NCBI GenBank assembly: GCA_016214375.1
Contig: JACROQ010000008.1
Span: 1 to 5,862 of the forward strand
Direction: 5' to 3'
DNA: 5,862 nt
Source of the DNA: Nitrospirota bacterium
Lineage (GTDB): Bacteria > Nitrospirota > 9FT-COMBO-42-15 > HDB-SIOI813
Numbering within the stretch: the first letter of the stretch is position 1; each line of letters begins with the position of its first letter. Below the pieces are notes generated by a model. That model was given only the letters and a program-made list of their open reading frames with translations. It had not been told where the DNA came from and did not search any database. The position numbers were made by a program, and so were the translations under genes. Of this stretch, positions 5,584-5,862 are shown piece after piece.

Positions 5584-5862
5584 ATGACAAATAATAAGAT
5601 CAAGATGGGCGTTGTCGGCGTGGGATACCTCGGGGAACACCATGCCCGGATCTATTCATCGATGGATCAGGTTGAACTTGTAGGCGTGGCAGACATCGAT
5701 GCCGGAAGGGCCGATCATATTGCGGCCAAATACACGACTAAGGCATTCCATGATTACAGAGAATTGTTCGGCAAGGCAGAGGCCGTCAGCATTGCTGTGC
5801 CTACGGTCCTGCACTACCCTGTCGCCCTCGACTTTATCAGACAGAACACAGATGTCCTTATC
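5584..5862 (+). CDS. Gfo/Idh/MocA family NAD(P)-dependent oxidoreductase (3' partial)
   Basis: Only the first 93 codons are in the window and the frame is still open at the end. The N-terminus is a Rossmann fold: GVVGVGYLGEHHAR (9-22) holds the GxGxxG nucleotide-binding motif (Gly12, Gly14, Gly17). The second strand ends in ELVGVADID (31-39), where the acidic residues suggest NAD(H) rather than NADP(H). AVPTVLHYPVA (71-81) matches the family's conserved VPTxxH segment, with His77 at the usual position. Family members oxidise or reduce sugars and UDP-sugars. The lipid A context makes a UDP-GlcNAc-related substrate plausible. GnnA, which oxidises the 3-OH of UDP-GlcNAc so that GnnB can aminate it, is of this family and lies near lpxA in Acidithiobacillus. 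Without the rest of the gene or a visible aminotransferase partner, the specific function is undecided. The gene starts 39 nt after the lpxI stop, beyond the inverted repeat. Confidence 0.88.
   Translation, partial: MTNNKIKMGVVGVGYLGEHHARIYSSMDQVELVGVADIDAGRADHIAAKYTTKAFHDYRELFGKAEAVSIAVPTVLHYPVALDFIRQNTDVLI

Noticed and set aside
5050..5643. Minus-strand open frame (197 aa) opposite lpxI and the oxidoreductase start
   Set aside because: It is antisense to LpxI and crosses the C/G-tract repeat, which gives its CPPFLKGG stretch. It has no family resemblance.

Overview
The window is a single co-directional (+ strand) gene cluster for outer-membrane and lipid A biogenesis from a Gram-negative (diderm) bacterium. 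The order is bamA (5' end cut off) - skp/ompH - lpxD - fabZ - lpxA - lpxI (frameshifted) - Gfo/Idh/MocA oxidoreductase (3' end cut off). Using lpxI rather than lpxH, with an oxidoreductase of this family after it, recalls lipid A clusters I associate with Desulfobacterota (Geobacter-like) and Nitrospirota-like lineages. That placement is an inference from gene order and general protein flavour only; no marker here fixes the taxon.

Layout: 1-1766 is the POTRA3-5 and beta-barrel part of BamA. Skp (1781-2344) follows after 14 nt. The lpxD GTG directly abuts the skp stop. fabZ overlaps the lpxD 3' end by 38 nt. A 93-nt gap (3852-3944) holds a purine-rich heptamer repeat. lpxA (3945-4721) follows, and the lpxI ATG directly abuts the lpxA stop. 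The lpxI reading frame shifts between about 4849 and 4866. A G/C-tract inverted repeat sits on the lpxI stop codon, and an oxidoreductase begins at 5584. There is no gene-free stretch over 300 nt, and I see no RNA gene, CRISPR array, insertion sequence, convincing promoter or intrinsic terminator.

How the genes work together: LpxA puts a 3-hydroxyacyl chain on UDP-GlcNAc. LpxC, which is not in the window, deacetylates the product. LpxD adds the second 3-hydroxyacyl chain, and LpxI cleaves UDP-diacylglucosamine to lipid X. FabZ draws on the same 3-hydroxyacyl-ACP pool for fatty acid elongation. Skp and BamA carry and insert the beta-barrel proteins that share the outer membrane with the finished lipid A. 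The oxidoreductase could modify the UDP-sugar, for example as a GnnA-like 3-dehydrogenase, but this is untested.

Most of the window is a conserved housekeeping operon. The items most worth a second look are the broken lpxI frame, the two-heptamer repeat in front of lpxA, an alanine at the LpxA acyl-chain ruler position, and the oxidoreductase inside a lipid A operon. I see no evidence of a wholly new system.
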